Below the pieces are notes generated by a model, which made no database searches, was not told where the DNA came from, and saw nothing but the letters and a program-made list of their open reading frames with translations. Made by a program: the position numbers and the translations under genes. Source: Bradyrhizobium sp. C9 (GTDB taxonomy: Bacteria; Pseudomonadota; Alphaproteobacteria; Rhizobiales; Xanthobacteraceae). Taken from it: DNA of 64,000 nt. The stretch spans positions 44,731 to 108,730 of the forward strand of contig NZ_NWTG01000025.1 in assembly GCF_002532045.1 (NCBI RefSeq), given 5' to 3'. Shown piece after piece: positions 7,946-16,693 of this stretch. How positions within the stretch are numbered: position 1 is the first letter of the stretch; each line of letters opens with the position of its first letter.

Positions 7946-8428
7946 ATGCGCCTTGTCGTGATCTGCATCGGCCGCCTGAAACAGGGCCCTGAACGGGAGC
8001 TCGCCGAGCGCTACCGCGAGCGCTTCGAAGATATCGGCCGCAAGCTCGGCTTTCGCGGCCTTGAGATCCATGAGATTGCGGAGAGCCGCGCGCGCGACAC
8101 GGGAGCGCGCATCACTGAAGAGGCCGCGGCGATCGCGGCGCTGCTGCCGGAAAAGCACATGCTGGTCGCGCTCGACGAACGCGGCAAGAGCATCGACAGC
8201 GCGAGCTTTGCGCATCAGCTCGGCCGCTGGCGCGACGAAGGGGCAGCGCATACCGTCTTCGTGATCGGCGGCGCCGACGGACTTTCGCCTGAATTGCAGC
8301 GCAAGGCTTCGTTGCGTATTGCATTCGGCTCCGCGACCTGGCCGCATCAAATGGTCCGCGTCATGCTTCTGGAACAGATTTATCGGGCCGCGACCATTTT
8401 GGCCGGCCACCCCTATCATCGCGCCTGA
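7946..8428 (+). CDS. rlmH: 23S rRNA (pseudouridine(1915)-N3)-methyltransferase RlmH
   Basis: SPOUT-class methyltransferase that methylates pseudouridine 1915 of 23S rRNA in the 70S ribosome, using S-adenosylmethionine. At 160 residues it has the usual length. It opens 'MRLVVICIGRLKQGPE' and carries the trefoil-knot motifs 'FVIGGADGLSPEL' and 'TWPHQMVRVMLLEQIYRA' (family L-P-H-x-L-x-R-V-x-L-x-E-Q). ATG 7946 is chosen over an upstream in-frame TTG because the upstream codons belong to a repeat. The leader has no good Shine-Dalgarno sequence. Confidence 0.95.
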   Translation: MRLVVICIGRLKQGPERELAERYRERFEDIGRKLGFRGLEIHEIAESRARDTGARITEEAAAIAALLPEKHMLVALDERGKSIDSASFAHQLGRWRDEGAAHTVFVIGGADGLSPELQRKASLRIAFGSATWPHQMVRVMLLEQIYRAATILAGHPYHRA

Positions 8429-8468
8429 GGCGCGGTGAGGGACAGTCGAGAGCGCTGAACGCACGCGA

Positions 8469-9869
8469 ATGCAGCACAAGCGGGACACAGCTTCGGATTC
8501 GCATCTCGGCACCGCGCGCCGGCGCTGGCTGCCGGCATCCCTGCCTCTGTCGATCGCCATGCTCGCCGCATGTCCGCTGACCGCGGCGCAGGCGCAGGCG
8601 ACACCACCCGCACAGCAGTCCGCAGCGCCGGCACAGCAAGCCGCGACAGCGGAGACGTCGCCCGACGCCATCAAGCAGCGCGAGCAGGAGCTCGAGGCCG
8701 CGCGCGAGCAGCAGCGCAAGGCGACCGAGTTGCAGGAGAAGCTGAAGGCCGATATCGCCGCGATCGGCCAGGACCGCAGCAAGCTCAACCAGCAGCTGAT
8801 CGACATTGCCGGCCAGGTGCGCAGCGTCGAGACGCGGATCGCCGACGCCGAGGCACGCCTGCAGTCGCTCGACGGCCGCGAGCGCGACATCCGCGGCTCG
8901 CTCGATTCACGGCGCTCCGAGGTGATCGAGGTGCTGGCCGCGCTGCAGCGCGCCGGACGGCGCACGCCACCGGCGCTGCTGGTGCGGCCCGAGGACGCGC
9001 TGCAATCGCTGCGCACCGCGATGCTGCTCGGCGCGGTGGTGCCGGAATTGCGCGTCCGCGCCGAGAAGCTTGCGGCCGATCTCGGCGAACTGGTGGCGCT
9101 GCGCAAGACCATCTCGACCGAGCGCGATGCGCTGGCGGCCGACCGCGACAAGCTGAAGGAAGACCAGACCCGCCTCGCGGCGCTGGTCGACGAGCGGCAG
9201 CGGCAGCAGAGCGCGGCCGAAAAGGACATGGAGGCCGAAGGCGCCCGCGCCATCGCGCTGTCGAAGCAGGCCGCCGATCTGCAGGGCCTGATCGCCAAGA
9301 TGGAGCAGGACCTCAAGAGCGCGGCCAAGGCTGCCGCCACCGCCAGCCTCCAGGGCGCCCCCGCGACCGTTAACGGCAAGCCCAATCTGGGGGCTCTCAA
9401 GGACCCGGCCCGCATGAGCCCGGCAATCGCCTTCGCCTCGGCCAAAGGCCTGTTCTCCTATCCCGTGAATGGCACCAAGATTCGCGAATTTGGCGGTTCC
9501 GACGGCGCGGGGGGCGTACAAAAGGGCATTTCTTTGGCCGCCAAACCGGGCGCGCAGGTCACAACCCCGTGTGACGGCTGGGTTGTTTACGCTGGTCCAT
9601 TCCGCAGCTATGGACAACTCTTGATCCTCAATGCCGGGGGCGGGTATCATGTCCTGATCGCCGGGATGGAGCGTATTTCGGTAAACATCGGCCAGTTTGT
9701 GCTAACGGGGGAGCCGGTTGCGACCATGGGGTCGACGTCCCAGGTTGCATCCATTCTCGCGACCAATGCGAGCCAGCCAGTGCTCTATGTCGAGTTCCGG
9801 AAAGACGGCACTCCAATCGATCCAGGTCCATGGTGGACCGCAAATGAAGGCGAAAAGGTCCGCGGATGA
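8469..9869 (+). CDS. EnvC-like murein hydrolase activator with degenerate LytM domain
   Basis: A 466-residue exported protein with an N-terminal signal segment ('SLPLSIAMLAACPLTAAQAQA'), a long coiled coil (about residues 55-285, 'KQREQELEAAREQQRKATE') and a C-terminal peptidase-M23/LytM domain (about 330-455). The zinc ligands are lost: the usual H-x-x-x-D is 'QKGISLA' and the terminal H-x-H is 'LYVEFR'. It is therefore most likely a regulator of cell-wall amidases, as EnvC is in E. coli, rather than an active peptidase. Its stop codon overlaps the ctpA start by 4 bases, so the two are translationally coupled. An alternative start at TTG/ATG near codon 30 would shorten the signal. Confidence 0.9.
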   Translation: MQHKRDTASDSHLGTARRRWLPASLPLSIAMLAACPLTAAQAQATPPAQQSAAPAQQAATAETSPDAIKQREQELEAAREQQRKATELQEKLKADIAAIGQDRSKLNQQLIDIAGQVRSVETRIADAEARLQSLDGRERDIRGSLDSRRSEVIEVLAALQRAGRRTPPALLVRPEDALQSLRTAMLLGAVVPELRVRAEKLAADLGELVALRKTISTERDALAADRDKLKEDQTRLAALVDERQRQQSAAEKDMEAEGARAIALSKQAADLQGLIAKMEQDLKSAAKAAATASLQGAPATVNGKPNLGALKDPARMSPAIAFASAKGLFSYPVNGTKIREFGGSDGAGGVQKGISLAAKPGAQVTTPCDGWVVYAGPFRSYGQLLILNAGGGYHVLIAGMERISVNIGQFVLTGEPVATMGSTSQVASILATNASQPVLYVEFRKDGTPIDPGPWWTANEGEKVRG

Positions 9870-11251
9870 TGCGCAAGACTTCGGTAATTCTCCTTAGCGC
9901 CGCCACCGGCGCGGCCCTGACGCTTTTCGTCACGCAGCCCCGCGCTGTGCTGATGGGATCGAGCGCGCGCGCCGCGACGTCGGACACCTACCGCCAGCTC
10001 AATCTGTTCGGCGACGTGTTCGAACGGGTGCGCAGCGACTATGTCGAGAAGCCGGATGACAGCAAGCTCGTCGAGTCCGCGATCTCGGGCATGCTGTCCG
10101 GCCTCGACCCGCACTCGAGCTACATGGACGCCAAGAGCTTCCGCGACATGCAGGTGCAGACTCGCGGCGAGTTCGGCGGCCTCGGCATCGAGGTCACGAT
10201 GGAAGACGGTTTGATCAAGGTAGTCTCGCCGATCGACGACACCCCGGCCTCGAAGGCCGGCATCATGGCCAACGACATCATCACCACGCTCGACGACGAA
10301 GCCGTGCAGGGCCTGACCTTGAACCAGGCCGTCGAGAAGATGCGCGGTCCGGTCAACACCAAGATCAAGCTCAAGATCATCCGCAAGGGCCAGGACAATC
10401 CGATCGACGTCACGCTGGTGCGCGACAACATCCGCGTCCGCTCGGTGCGTGCGCGCGTGGAGGCCGACGACATCGCCTATATCCGCATCACCACCTTCAA
10501 CGAGCAGACCACCGAAGGCCTGAAGAAGGAGGTCGCCAACCTGCAGGGCCAGATCGGCGACAAGCTGAAGGGCTACATCATCGATCTCCGCAACAACCCC
10601 GGCGGCCTGCTCGAAGAAGCGGTCACGGTGTCCGACTCCTTCCTGGAGCGTGGCGAGATCGTCTCGACCCGCGGACGCAATGCCGAGGAAACCCAGCGCC
10701 GCGCCGCCCATCCTGGCGACCTGACCAAGGGCAAGCCGGTCATCGTGCTGATCAACGGCGGCTCGGCATCGGCTTCCGAAATCGTCGCCGGCGCGCTGCA
10801 GGACCACAAGCGTGCGACGCTGGTCGGCACCCGCTCGTTCGGCAAGGGCTCGGTGCAGACCATCATCCCGCTCGGCTCGGGCAACGGCGCGCTGCGCCTG
10901 ACCACCGCGCGCTACTACACGCCGTCGGGCAAGTCGATCCAGGCGAAGGGCATCGTGCCCGACATCGAGGTGCTGCAGGACGTGCCGGAAGAGCTGAAGG
11001 CGCGCACCGACACCAAGGGCGAGGCCTCGCTGCGCGGCCATCTGAAGAACGACGGCGACGAGAAGACCGGCTCGCAGTCCTACGTCCCGCCGGACGCCAA
11101 GGACGATAAGGCGCTGAAGATGGCCGACGACCTCTTGCACGGCATCAAGTCGACCTCGAACGCGACGCCGGCACCGGCCGCTCCGTCCGGTGACAAGGCG
11201 ACCGGCGACAAGGCCGCCGCCGACAAGCCGGCCAACAAGTCGGCGAACTGA
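9866..11251 (+). CDS. ctpA: S41 family carboxy-terminal processing protease
   Basis: A periplasmic serine protease of 461 residues. It has an N-terminal signal anchor ('SVILLSAATGAALTLFV'), a PDZ domain (about 85-165, 'GEFGGLGIEVTMEDG') and the S41 core. The core contains 'DLRNNPGGLLEEAV', the catalytic Ser in 'NGGSASASEIVAGAL' (about 298) and the catalytic Lys in 'RSFGKGSVQT' (about 327). The C terminus is a Lys/Ala/Asp-rich tail. Known relatives cleave lipoproteins and murein hydrolases, which fits the coupled EnvC-like gene upstream. A strong terminator follows. Confidence 0.95.
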   Translation: MMRKTSVILLSAATGAALTLFVTQPRAVLMGSSARAATSDTYRQLNLFGDVFERVRSDYVEKPDDSKLVESAISGMLSGLDPHSSYMDAKSFRDMQVQTRGEFGGLGIEVTMEDGLIKVVSPIDDTPASKAGIMANDIITTLDDEAVQGLTLNQAVEKMRGPVNTKIKLKIIRKGQDNPIDVTLVRDNIRVRSVRARVEADDIAYIRITTFNEQTTEGLKKEVANLQGQIGDKLKGYIIDLRNNPGGLLEEAVTVSDSFLERGEIVSTRGRNAEETQRRAAHPGDLTKGKPVIVLINGGSASASEIVAGALQDHKRATLVGTRSFGKGSVQTIIPLGSGNGALRLTTARYYTPSGKSIQAKGIVPDIEVLQDVPEELKARTDTKGEASLRGHLKNDGDEKTGSQSYVPPDAKDDKALKMADDLLHGIKSTSNATPAPAAPSGDKATGDKAAADKPANKSAN

Positions 11252-11275
11252 TCCCATCCAATTGATTCGGCGAAC

Positions 11276-11306
11276 AGGGCGGCCCTCGGGCCGCCCTTTC
11301 TGTTTT
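11276..11306 (+). terminator. Rho-independent terminator after ctpA
   Basis: Nine-base perfect arms (agggcggcc 11276-11284 and ggccgccct 11289-11297) with a ctcg loop, then tttctgtttt. It lies 25 bases after the ctpA stop. Confidence 0.85.
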
Positions 11307-11401
11307 CGCCGTCCACCGCCGGCCGTGCTTTGACGGGGCGGCCGGCGCGCGGGAATGCACCGCATCGTGCTATCGTTCGCGGTGTTGATTCGGGGAGGGT
11401 C

Positions 11402-12628
11402 ATGGCAGAAGCGGCCGATGAACTGAGCACGCCGCTTGGGCAAAAGACCGTGGGCAGGACGCGCCGCATCCGCCTGCCGTTCACGGCGATGCAGGCGCTC
11501 GCCGTGCTGCTGGGCCTCGTATTGGTCGGCTTCGCCGGCGTCGCGCTGTTCAACGACAATCCGCTCGGCGGCGAGCCGATTGCCCGAATCACACTTCGCA
11601 ATCCTGCGCCCGCAGCCGCCGGCGACAAGCACGCCCCGGCCGAGCCGGCGGTCAAATCCGCCGCCAAGGGTCCGGCCGCAGTGGGCGATGCCAAGAATGA
11701 CGCCAAGAACGATGCCAAGACCGTCACCATCATCGACGGCTCCAGCGGCAAGCGCCAAGACGTCGTGATCGGCGCCGGCGATCCGGCCGAAAAGACCATG
11801 GATGGCGACCCGCCGCCGCTCGCGATGACGGGGATCGACCAGCGCCTGCTGGAAAAGTCGCGCTACGGCATGATCCCTGTTGTCGCCGACGGCCTGAAGC
11901 CGTTCACGGTCTATGCGGCCGAAGCCGACCGCGCCAAGGCGGCCCGGATGCCGGTGGTCGCCATCGTGGTCTCAGGCCTCGGGGTCGGCGCCGCCAAGAC
12001 CGCTGACGCCATCATGAAGCTGCCGCCGGCCGTGACGCTGGCCTTCACGCCGTACGGCGCCGATCCCGGCAAGCTGGCGGAACGCGCGAGGGCGCAGCGC
12101 CACGAGATCCTGCTGCAGATCCCGATGGAGCCGTTCGACTATCCCGACAACGATCCGGGCCCGCAGACCCTGCTGACCACATTGAGTGCCGAGCAGAACC
12201 TCGATCGTCTCTATTGGCACCTCAGCCGCCTGCAGGGCTATGCCGGGATCGCCAATTTCATGGGAGCCCGGTTCGTCGCGACCGATCCCGTGATGCAGCC
12301 CATCGTGCGCGAAGCGGCCAAGCGCGGCCTGAGCTTTTTCGACGACGGTTCCACCCCGCGCAGCGTCGCGCAGAGCCTCTCGGCCGGCCAATCGCTGCCG
12401 TTCGCCAAGGCCGATTTCGCCATCGACGTGGTGCCGACATCGGCGGAAATCGACCGCGCGCTGGTCAAGCTGGAAACGATCGCCAAGGAACGCGGCACGG
12501 CCGTGGGCGTCGCCTCGGCGCTGCCGGTCTCGATCGAGCGGCTCGGCGCCTGGCTCAAGACACTGGACTCCAAGGGCATCATGGTTGTGCCATTGACAAC
12601 GGCGATGCTGAAATCAAAATCGGGCTAG
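11402..12628 (+). CDS. Divergent polysaccharide deacetylase family protein (YibQ-like)
   Basis: A 408-residue membrane-anchored envelope protein. Residues 25-48 form one transmembrane anchor ('ALAVLLGLVLVGFAGVALF'). An Ala/Lys/Asp-rich linker with a short duplication ('AKNDAKND') follows, then a C-terminal domain resembling the divergent polysaccharide deacetylases of the YibQ family ('PVVAIVVSGLGVGAAKTADA', 'VTLAFTPYGADP', 'LLQIPMEPFDYP', 'NFMGARFVATD', 'FFDDGST'). ATG 11402 follows 'ggggaggg'. Gene order after envC and ctpA is shared with many alphaproteobacteria and suggests a cell-wall role; catalytic activity is unproven. Confidence 0.88.
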   Translation: MAEAADELSTPLGQKTVGRTRRIRLPFTAMQALAVLLGLVLVGFAGVALFNDNPLGGEPIARITLRNPAPAAAGDKHAPAEPAVKSAAKGPAAVGDAKNDAKNDAKTVTIIDGSSGKRQDVVIGAGDPAEKTMDGDPPPLAMTGIDQRLLEKSRYGMIPVVADGLKPFTVYAAEADRAKAARMPVVAIVVSGLGVGAAKTADAIMKLPPAVTLAFTPYGADPGKLAERARAQRHEILLQIPMEPFDYPDNDPGPQTLLTTLSAEQNLDRLYWHLSRLQGYAGIANFMGARFVATDPVMQPIVREAAKRGLSFFDDGSTPRSVAQSLSAGQSLPFAKADFAIDVVPTSAEIDRALVKLETIAKERGTAVGVASALPVSIERLGAWLKTLDSKGIMVVPLTTAMLKSKSG

Positions 12629-12712
12629 AAGATCAATCTGTTGGTGCAACCTGAGACCTTGCCGGGGGGCCGGGTCGGGTGGCGCCAGGAAACTGTGCGA
12701 GGTAGCGGCAGC

Positions 12713-13216
12713 ATGGCACGTTATGAGGACCTGCCCTATCGAACCTGCGTCGGCATCATGCTGCTGAATACCGCGGGACTGGTCTTCATCGGGCGCCGCG
12801 CCGGCGGCATCGAGCATGTCGACGACGCCCATGTCTGGCAGATGCCGCAAGGCGGCGTCGATCCCGGTGAGGATACGTTCCAGGCCGCGCGGCGCGAACT
12901 CTATGAAGAGACCAGCGTCAAGTCGGTGGAGAAGCTCGGCGAGGTCTCGGACTGGCTGATCTATGACATCCCGCGCACCGTCGCCGGCCGCGCCTGGAAG
13001 GGCCGCTATCGCGGCCAGCGGCAGAAATGGTTCGCGCTGCGCTTCACCGGCGACGAGAACGAGATCAACGTCGCCCACCCCGGCGGCGGCCACAAGGCCG
13101 AGTTCGTCACCTGGCGCTGGGAGCCGATGAAGAATCTGCCTGAGCTGATTGTGCCGTTCAAGCGCCCGGTCTATGAGCGCGTCGTGAAGGAATTCGCCGG
13201 TCTGGCGGCCAAGTAA
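12713..13216 (+). CDS. rppH: RNA pyrophosphohydrolase RppH, first tandem copy
   Basis: A 167-residue Nudix hydrolase expected to remove pyrophosphate from 5'-triphosphate RNA and so start mRNA decay. It opens 'YRTCVGIMLLN' and has the RppH signatures 'VWQMPQGGVDPGED', 'GQRQKWFALRFTG' and 'FVTWRWEPMKNLPELIVPFKRPVY'. The Nudix box reads GGVDPGE-x7-RELYEETS, with Ser where the box normally has Gly. ATG 12713 fits the conserved N terminus. The second copy lies 46 bases downstream. Either could be the housekeeping enzyme, with the other acting on dinucleoside polyphosphates. Confidence 0.9.
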   Translation: MARYEDLPYRTCVGIMLLNTAGLVFIGRRAGGIEHVDDAHVWQMPQGGVDPGEDTFQAARRELYEETSVKSVEKLGEVSDWLIYDIPRTVAGRAWKGRYRGQRQKWFALRFTGDENEINVAHPGGGHKAEFVTWRWEPMKNLPELIVPFKRPVYERVVKEFAGLAAK

Positions 13217-13262
13217 TTGGCCGGATGATCGGCCAGATCAACGCGCGACGCACCGGCCGAGA

Positions 13263-13769
13263 ATGTCATCAGATAAGCCCTACCGCCCCAATGTGGGCAT
13301 CGCGCTGTTCAACGGCGACGGACGCGTGCTGATCGGCCACCGGATCAAGGACGACGGTCCGGAGATCGTGCTGCCCGGCCTCGAATGGCAGATGCCGCAA
13401 GGCGGCATCGACGCGGGCGAGGATCCGCGCCAGGCCGTGATGCGCGAATTGTGGGAAGAAACCGGTGCGGTCAACGCCGACTATCTCGGCGAGACCGACT
13501 GGATGACCTACGAATTCCCGGCCTATGACGGGCCGGCATCGCATCGGCTGGCCAAATTCCGCGGTCAGCGGCAGAAATGGTTCGCGCTGCGCTTCACCGG
13601 ACGCGACGAGCAGATCGATCCATTGACGCCGCGCAACGGCCAGCCCGCCGAGTTCGATCAATGGCGCTGGGAGCGTCTCGATCGCGTCGCCGACCTGGTG
13701 GTGCCGTTCCGCCGCGAGGTCTATCGCGCGGTCGCGATCCGGTTCGCGGAATTCGCTAAAACGCGCTGA
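13263..13769 (+). CDS. rppH: RNA pyrophosphohydrolase RppH-like, second tandem copy
   Basis: A 168-residue Nudix hydrolase, paralogous to the gene just upstream. It opens 'YRPNVGIALFNGDGRVLIG'. The Nudix box is canonical: GGIDAGE-x7-RELWEETG. It shares 'GQRQKWFALRFTG' and 'FDQWRWERLDRVADLVVPFRREVY' with copy one. The intact box and the 'PNVGI' opening make this the closer match to classical alphaproteobacterial RppH/IalA. The spacing suggests one transcript with copy one. It converges on the AraC gene. Confidence 0.9.
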   Translation: MSSDKPYRPNVGIALFNGDGRVLIGHRIKDDGPEIVLPGLEWQMPQGGIDAGEDPRQAVMRELWEETGAVNADYLGETDWMTYEFPAYDGPASHRLAKFRGQRQKWFALRFTGRDEQIDPLTPRNGQPAEFDQWRWERLDRVADLVVPFRREVYRAVAIRFAEFAKTR

Positions 13770-13794
13770 GATTAGGTTGAATCGTCATCGCGCT

Positions 13795-14844
13795 TTAGAT
13801 TCTCGTTCGAGCATGATCTCCGCGCAAACGCGTTGCGCGTTTGTCGCGAGGGAAAACCGTTTCACACTTTCCCGGATCATGCTCTAGCTGATCCTGCGGC
13901 GGAAGGCGCCGCGCATCGCCCGGCGTCATGCCGTAGGTCGCGCGGAACACGCGATAGAAGGTCGCGATGCTGTCGAAGCCGCACGAGAACGCGACCTCGT
14001 CGATGCCGCGTTCCTGCATCGATGAGAGAAGCCGCATCGCCTCCTTCAACCTCGTTGCCGTCAGCGTCCGTGCGAACGACAGGCCGGTCGGCTCGAACAG
14101 TGCATGCAATTGCCGCAGTGAAATCCCGAGCTCGGTGGCGACCGCGACCGGTGTGAGCGCGGCGCGATGCAGATCGCGCAGCAGGATTTCGCGCGCGGCA
14201 TGGAGGTATCCCGCATGCAAGGCGGCACGGATCTCATCCTGGCGCGGCCGCACCCGTCCGCGCGCAAGCAGCGCCAGGCGCACCATATGCGTGACCTCGC
14301 CGGCGAATTGCCCGGCTTGCGCCGGATCGCGCGTCATGGAGCGGAACATGGCACCGACCAGCCGGGTCAGGCTCGCATCACGCGCCAGCGCGACCAGCGG
14401 CACGTCCTCGATCCGGGCACCGAGCACGAGCTCGTCGGTGACGGGAATCTTGAGGCTGAAGAAGCGAAAGCCGTCGGTCCGATCGGGCGTCGACGCAAAC
14501 GGAAGATTGGAATGGCCAAACACCATATCTCCGTTGCCGACCCACTGGATACGGTCGCGGCCGATATTCATATGGCCGGGGCCGCGCACCTGCCAGCCGA
14601 GATGCAGGCTGTTGCTCGGAACACGACCGATGTCGGATGACGTCCGGCTGACGCGGTAGGATGACGCCGACATTTCCGCCAGCACAGCATCGCCGACCTG
14701 CATCGCGGAAAACCGCCCGCGGAAATCGGGCCGCCTGTCGCGCTCGAGCTCGATGGTGACCCCGAACAGGTTTTTGCCGCGCACGTCGCACCAGTGCTCG
14801 AAACGGTCCTGCGGGCGGAGAGCATCGGTCGTGAAAGTCAGCAC
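13795..14844 (-). CDS. AraC family transcriptional regulator with repeat-encoded C-terminal tail
   Basis: A 349-residue regulator with an N-terminal AraC-binding-like domain (about residues 10-180, 'PQDRFEHWCDVRGKNLFG') and a C-terminal double helix-turn-helix (about 215-315, 'VATELGISLRQLHALFE', 'EVAFSCGFDSIATFYRVFRATYGMTPGDAR'). The last 25 or so residues after 'PPQDQ' are encoded by a dispersed palindromic repeat (13809-13884), so the native stop was probably lost when the repeat inserted. The target genes and inducer are unknown; nothing adjacent is an obvious partner. Confidence 0.9.
   Translation of the reverse strand: MLTFTTDALRPQDRFEHWCDVRGKNLFGVTIELERDRRPDFRGRFSAMQVGDAVLAEMSASSYRVSRTSSDIGRVPSNSLHLGWQVRGPGHMNIGRDRIQWVGNGDMVFGHSNLPFASTPDRTDGFRFFSLKIPVTDELVLGARIEDVPLVALARDASLTRLVGAMFRSMTRDPAQAGQFAGEVTHMVRLALLARGRVRPRQDEIRAALHAGYLHAAREILLRDLHRAALTPVAVATELGISLRQLHALFEPTGLSFARTLTATRLKEAMRLLSSMQERGIDEVAFSCGFDSIATFYRVFRATYGMTPGDARRLPPQDQLEHDPGKCETVFPRDKRATRLRGDHARTRI
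13809..13884. repeat. 'gagcatgatc' dispersed palindromic repeat inside the AraC gene
   Basis: Outer arms gagcatgatc (13809-13818) and gatcatgctc (13875-13884) are perfect inverted repeats. An inner hairpin aaacgcg-ttg-cgcgttt is extra relative to the copies at 23164-23212 and 61390-61438. Confidence 0.75.
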
Positions 14845-14968
14845 AGCATTTGTCCGTTACGTCAGAAGTAGCATCACGATGCGACTGGGCCAATTCGTCA
14901 TCGCGCCGCAGCTTGTCATCGGTTCATGATCCCTGCTGTTAGCTGCTTCACATTTCTCAAATCGTGCT

Positions 14969-16630
14969 TCAGTTCGGGCCCACCGTGAACGGACCGACCG
15001 CGATGACATGGCAGTCGCTGTCGCGCTTGGCGCAGTCGCCGAGCGCAGCGTTGACCGCACTTTGCTCGTTCTCCGCCTTCAACCCAAGTCCCGGCCGTCC
15101 CTGCGTCCCGACCGCGACCGCGTTCCAGCCTGCGGTCGCATCGGCAAGCTTCCGCACGACATCGCTCCGCTCACCCGGCATGATGACCGAACTGTCCGCG
15201 GCCTTGAAGAAGCCGGTCACACGCAATGTGGACGGAACCGGCACCACGAAGACATCGTCGACCACGACGACCGTGCAGGGCACGCCGGCGACCGCGCCAC
15301 AGGCCTGCAAATTGCGCCGCGCCGATTCCTCGAGCGAATCGATGCCGGAATTGAAGAAGTAGTGACCGCCCGGACCGAGCGCGATGGTTCGCGTCTTGTG
15401 CCCCGGCACAAACAGGCTGTCGAGCCGGGCCCTGGCCGCCTCGCGCAGCAGCGGAACGTCCTTGGTGGCGTACGGTTTCTCGATCAGCGCATCACGCTTG
15501 ACCCACGGCAAGGGCGGCACCGGCGGCTGGCCATGGGCATAGACCACGGCATTGCCGACTGCATACAGCTCGCACTTGCGCGGCGAGCCCACATTGTCGG
15601 CGCGCTTCTGGCACTGCTCCAGCGCCGAGGTCTTCGCCGCGTCCTGGTTCGGCTGCGCCACGCTCCAGCCGGCGAAACCGTTGATGTTGATGGCGAGCGC
15701 CTTGGAATCGCCCGCGGGCACATACTCGGTCGCGAGCGCGATGCGTGTGCGGTCGCTGACGAACGGAATGATGTCGGTGGCGAGCTTGTCGCCTGACGCG
15801 ATCGACGGCGGAGCCGATACAGCCAGCTGCGGCGGCGGCACTGGCTTGGCAGTCGGTGCAGTCATCGCTGATGGCGACGGTGCGACCAATGGTGCCGGTG
15901 AAGCCGATACCAGGGGCGCGGGTGCCGGCGTGGAGCTGGCCACGACGGCAGGCTTCGTCGCCGATGTCTCGAGCTTGGTGTAATAGAGGAAGCCACCGAC
16001 ACCGATGGCAGCCAGCAGCACCAAGGTGACGGCGGCGGGCCACATCCAGGCCGGTGCGCCCGCGGCTGCGGCCTTGATCGGCTTCTTGACCTGCGGCATC
16101 GCGTAGGTGCCGTCCTCGCGCCGCATCGCCACCATGTAGGCGTGCACGGGGGTCGGGATGTTCTTCACTTCCTGCGCGCCGATGTCGGCGAATTGCACCG
16201 ACAGCTTGTTGGCGACCTGCTCGTGCACGGCGCGTGACACGCAGATGCCGCCGACCTCGGCCAGCCCCTCGAGCCTTGCCGCGATATTGACGCCATCACC
16301 AAGGAGATCGCCGTCACGCTCGACCACATCGCCGATGGTGATGCCGATCCGGAACGACATCTGCCGGCTCGGCGGATAGGCCATGTTGCGCGTGCGCAGG
16401 CTTTCCTGGATGTCGATCGCGCAGCGCACGGCTTCGACGGCGCTGGGAAACTCCGCGAGCACCGCATCGCCTGCGGTGTTGAAGATGCGGCCGCCGCATT
16501 TTGCAATGAAATCGTCGGTGACCTGACGATAGGAGGCGAGCCGCCGCAGCGTCTCTTCCTCATCCTCGGCAACCAATCGACTATAGCCTGCAATATCGGC
16601 CGCAAAGATCGCCGCGATCTTGCGCTTCAT
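14969..16630 (-). CDS. Membrane class III adenylate/guanylate cyclase with repetitive C-terminal region
   Basis: A 553-residue protein. Residues 1-185 are a class III nucleotidyl cyclase domain with metal-binding Asp12 ('FAADIAGYSRL') and Asp55 ('NTAGDAVLAEF') and the 'GDGVNIAARLEGLAE' motif. A single transmembrane helix lies at about 195-217, then a Pro/Ala/Ser linker (about 225-290). The C-terminal 260 residues contain three similar A-x-x-x-L-x-x-C-x(n)-C blocks ('SALEQCQKRADN', 'RRNLQACGAVAG', 'AALGDCAKRDSD'), resembling DUF4189-type repeats and probably periplasmic. A sensor role for that part is inference. ATG 16630 starts the conserved domain directly. Confidence 0.88.
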   Translation of the reverse strand: MKRKIAAIFAADIAGYSRLVAEDEEETLRRLASYRQVTDDFIAKCGGRIFNTAGDAVLAEFPSAVEAVRCAIDIQESLRTRNMAYPPSRQMSFRIGITIGDVVERDGDLLGDGVNIAARLEGLAEVGGICVSRAVHEQVANKLSVQFADIGAQEVKNIPTPVHAYMVAMRREDGTYAMPQVKKPIKAAAAGAPAWMWPAAVTLVLLAAIGVGGFLYYTKLETSATKPAVVASSTPAPAPLVSASPAPLVAPSPSAMTAPTAKPVPPPQLAVSAPPSIASGDKLATDIIPFVSDRTRIALATEYVPAGDSKALAININGFAGWSVAQPNQDAAKTSALEQCQKRADNVGSPRKCELYAVGNAVVYAHGQPPVPPLPWVKRDALIEKPYATKDVPLLREAARARLDSLFVPGHKTRTIALGPGGHYFFNSGIDSLEESARRNLQACGAVAGVPCTVVVVDDVFVVPVPSTLRVTGFFKAADSSVIMPGERSDVVRKLADATAGWNAVAVGTQGRPGLGLKAENEQSAVNAALGDCAKRDSDCHVIAVGPFTVGPN

Positions 16631-16693
16631 GAGGACCAGCCCCGGAACCCAAATATGCCGGGCAGAATGCCGCCAGACGCTTCGGGGCGCAAC

